DNA from: Bacillus sp. (in: firmicutes)
GTDB lineage: Bacteria > Bacillota > Bacilli > Bacillales > Bacillaceae_J
Length of the DNA stretch: 64,000 nt
Direction: 5' to 3'
Assembly: GCA_012842745.1 (NCBI GenBank)
Contig: DUSF01000035.1
Coordinates: 434,001-498,000 of the forward strand
The stretch's first letter is position 1, and each line of letters begins with the position of its first letter. Of this stretch, positions 63,350 through 64,000 are shown piece after piece. The position numbers were made by a program, and so were the translations under genes. The notes beneath the pieces are model-generated. The model made no database searches and was not told the DNA's origin. It was given only the letters and a program-made list of their open reading frames with translations.

Positions 63350-64000
63350 TTATTTGTTATAATTTATAATCGTATTTTTCGTGATTGGTAACTTCTCAAA
63401 ACGAATTCCATTGATAAGCAGGCATGAACCGATGAATACGGCACACGCGGCACCTATTAAAGCAGCGTTAAAATTTTGCGTAATAGATGCTAAAACCCCA
63501 GCAATTGTTGGTCCAACCATTTGTCCGACAGCATAAATGGCCGTCATATAGCTGATAATCTTGCTGCTATTAGCTGGATTCATTTGTCTTGCTAACGTTG
63601 TAGCAAGAGTTGTAATCCCCATAAACGTCGCTCCAAATAATATTGCGCTTATTATAAAAAACGTTTGGGATGCTAAGAAAACTGGCATTGCAATTCCAAT
63701 AGATTGTAGGGTCATTGCCAAAACTAAAGATGTAACAAATCCTCGTTTTTTTGCGAGCGATGACCAAAGGATACAGGATGGAACTGCCGCCAACCCAACA
63801 ATCATCCATACAAAGGTAGGGACACTACCAACGGTGGAGGTTTTTTCAGCAATTGAAACGATAAAAGTGCCTGTAACAATATAACCTAATCCCTCTATGC
63901 CGTAGGCTGCAACTAACCATGGAAGCCATTTGGCAGGTGGTAGTTGTGCTTGTGAAAACACTTCTTGTTTATGCTTCTTTGTAGCAATGTTGTGAGAATC
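63350..64000 (-). CDS. YbfB/YjiJ family MFS transporter (C-terminal part)
   Basis: The frame is open to the right edge; 216 residues are visible, ending in K-N-T-I-I-N-Y-N-K. Six hydrophobic helices follow a basic cytoplasmic loop, matching the second half of a 12-helix major facilitator. G-I-E-G-L-G-Y-I-V-T-G-T-F-I near the first visible helix is typical of YbfB-like members. Substrate unknown. Probably in an operon with the tautomerase gene. Confidence 0.8.
   Translation of the reverse strand, partial: DSHNIATKKHKQEVFSQAQLPPAKWLPWLVAAYGIEGLGYIVTGTFIVSIAEKTSTVGSVPTFVWMIVGLAAVPSCILWSSLAKKRGFVTSLVLAMTLQSIGIAMPVFLASQTFFIISAILFGATFMGITTLATTLARQMNPANSSKIISYMTAIYAVGQMVGPTIAGVLASITQNFNAALIGAACAVFIGSCLLINGIRFEKLPITKNTIINYNK

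Overview
The window is low-GC Firmicute DNA from an endospore-forming, naturally competent member of the Bacillaceae. Evidence includes a SpoVAF-type germination protein, a full comG operon, many AGGAGG-type ribosome binding sites with TTG/GTG starts, U-tailed terminators, and gene order that follows the Bacillus subtilis sodA-yqgE-pst-yqz-rpmG-yqg-comG-aroK-yqh-gcv-lipM region over much of its length. A class II (B12-dependent) ribonucleotide reductase and a ppk-psiE-ppx phosphate cluster set it apart from B. subtilis and suggest a Bacillus-like genus outside the subtilis group; the species cannot be fixed from sequence alone.

Layout. (1) 1-1.2 kb: the 5' end of a DUF1189 membrane protein gene, then a tRNA operon (Asn, Met, His, Ile2, Ser, fMet, Phe) in which the front half of tRNA-Phe has been duplicated. 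(2) 1.3-15.1 kb: a chemoreceptor, sodA, then phosphate genes: ppk, psiE, ppx, yqgE, pstSCAB and phoU. Pho boxes (TTTACA-like repeats every 11 bp) precede ppk and pstS, so polyphosphate turnover and Pst uptake look co-regulated by PhoP. (3) 15.2-28.7 kb: the yqz/yqg housekeeping block (rpmG, 5-FCL, DUF92, ThiF-like, rhomboid, SpoVAF-like, glcK, yqgU/W/X/Y and a winged-helix regulator). (4) 29-33 kb: the comGA-GG pseudopilus operon and aroK. (5) 33.5-43 kb: yqzE, moaA, yqhG/yqhH, a glycine-riboswitch-controlled gcvT-gcvPA-gcvPB operon, yqhL and lipM, which together serve glycine cleavage and lipoylation. (6) 43.3-46.3 kb: nrdJ behind two NrdR boxes and interrupted exactly in its active-site motif by a small group I intron. 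(7) 46.4-64 kb: an accessory region with a second deformylase under an Xre regulator, DUF3231, a ferritin-like protein, AraC/DMT exporter, yjdF with its riboswitch, a signal peptidase, the yobV/yobU pair, a repeat element, a globin-coupled oxygen-sensor/partner-switching cluster, a MazF-type toxin pair, a truncated fabZ, fabH with a FapR box, several broken genes and the C-terminal part of an MFS transporter.

The most interesting features are the hemAT-like sensor gene clustered with STAS, HATPase and PP2C partner-switching genes (56.0-59.9 kb), the ORF-less group I intron inside the NPCGE motif of nrdJ, the large two-tier inverted repeat between pstS and pstC, the inverted-repeat-bounded element with 20-21-bp-spaced TTATTGTC motifs, and the partial duplication of tRNA-Phe. 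All calls come from reading the sequence; family names are recognised by eye and were not checked against a database.
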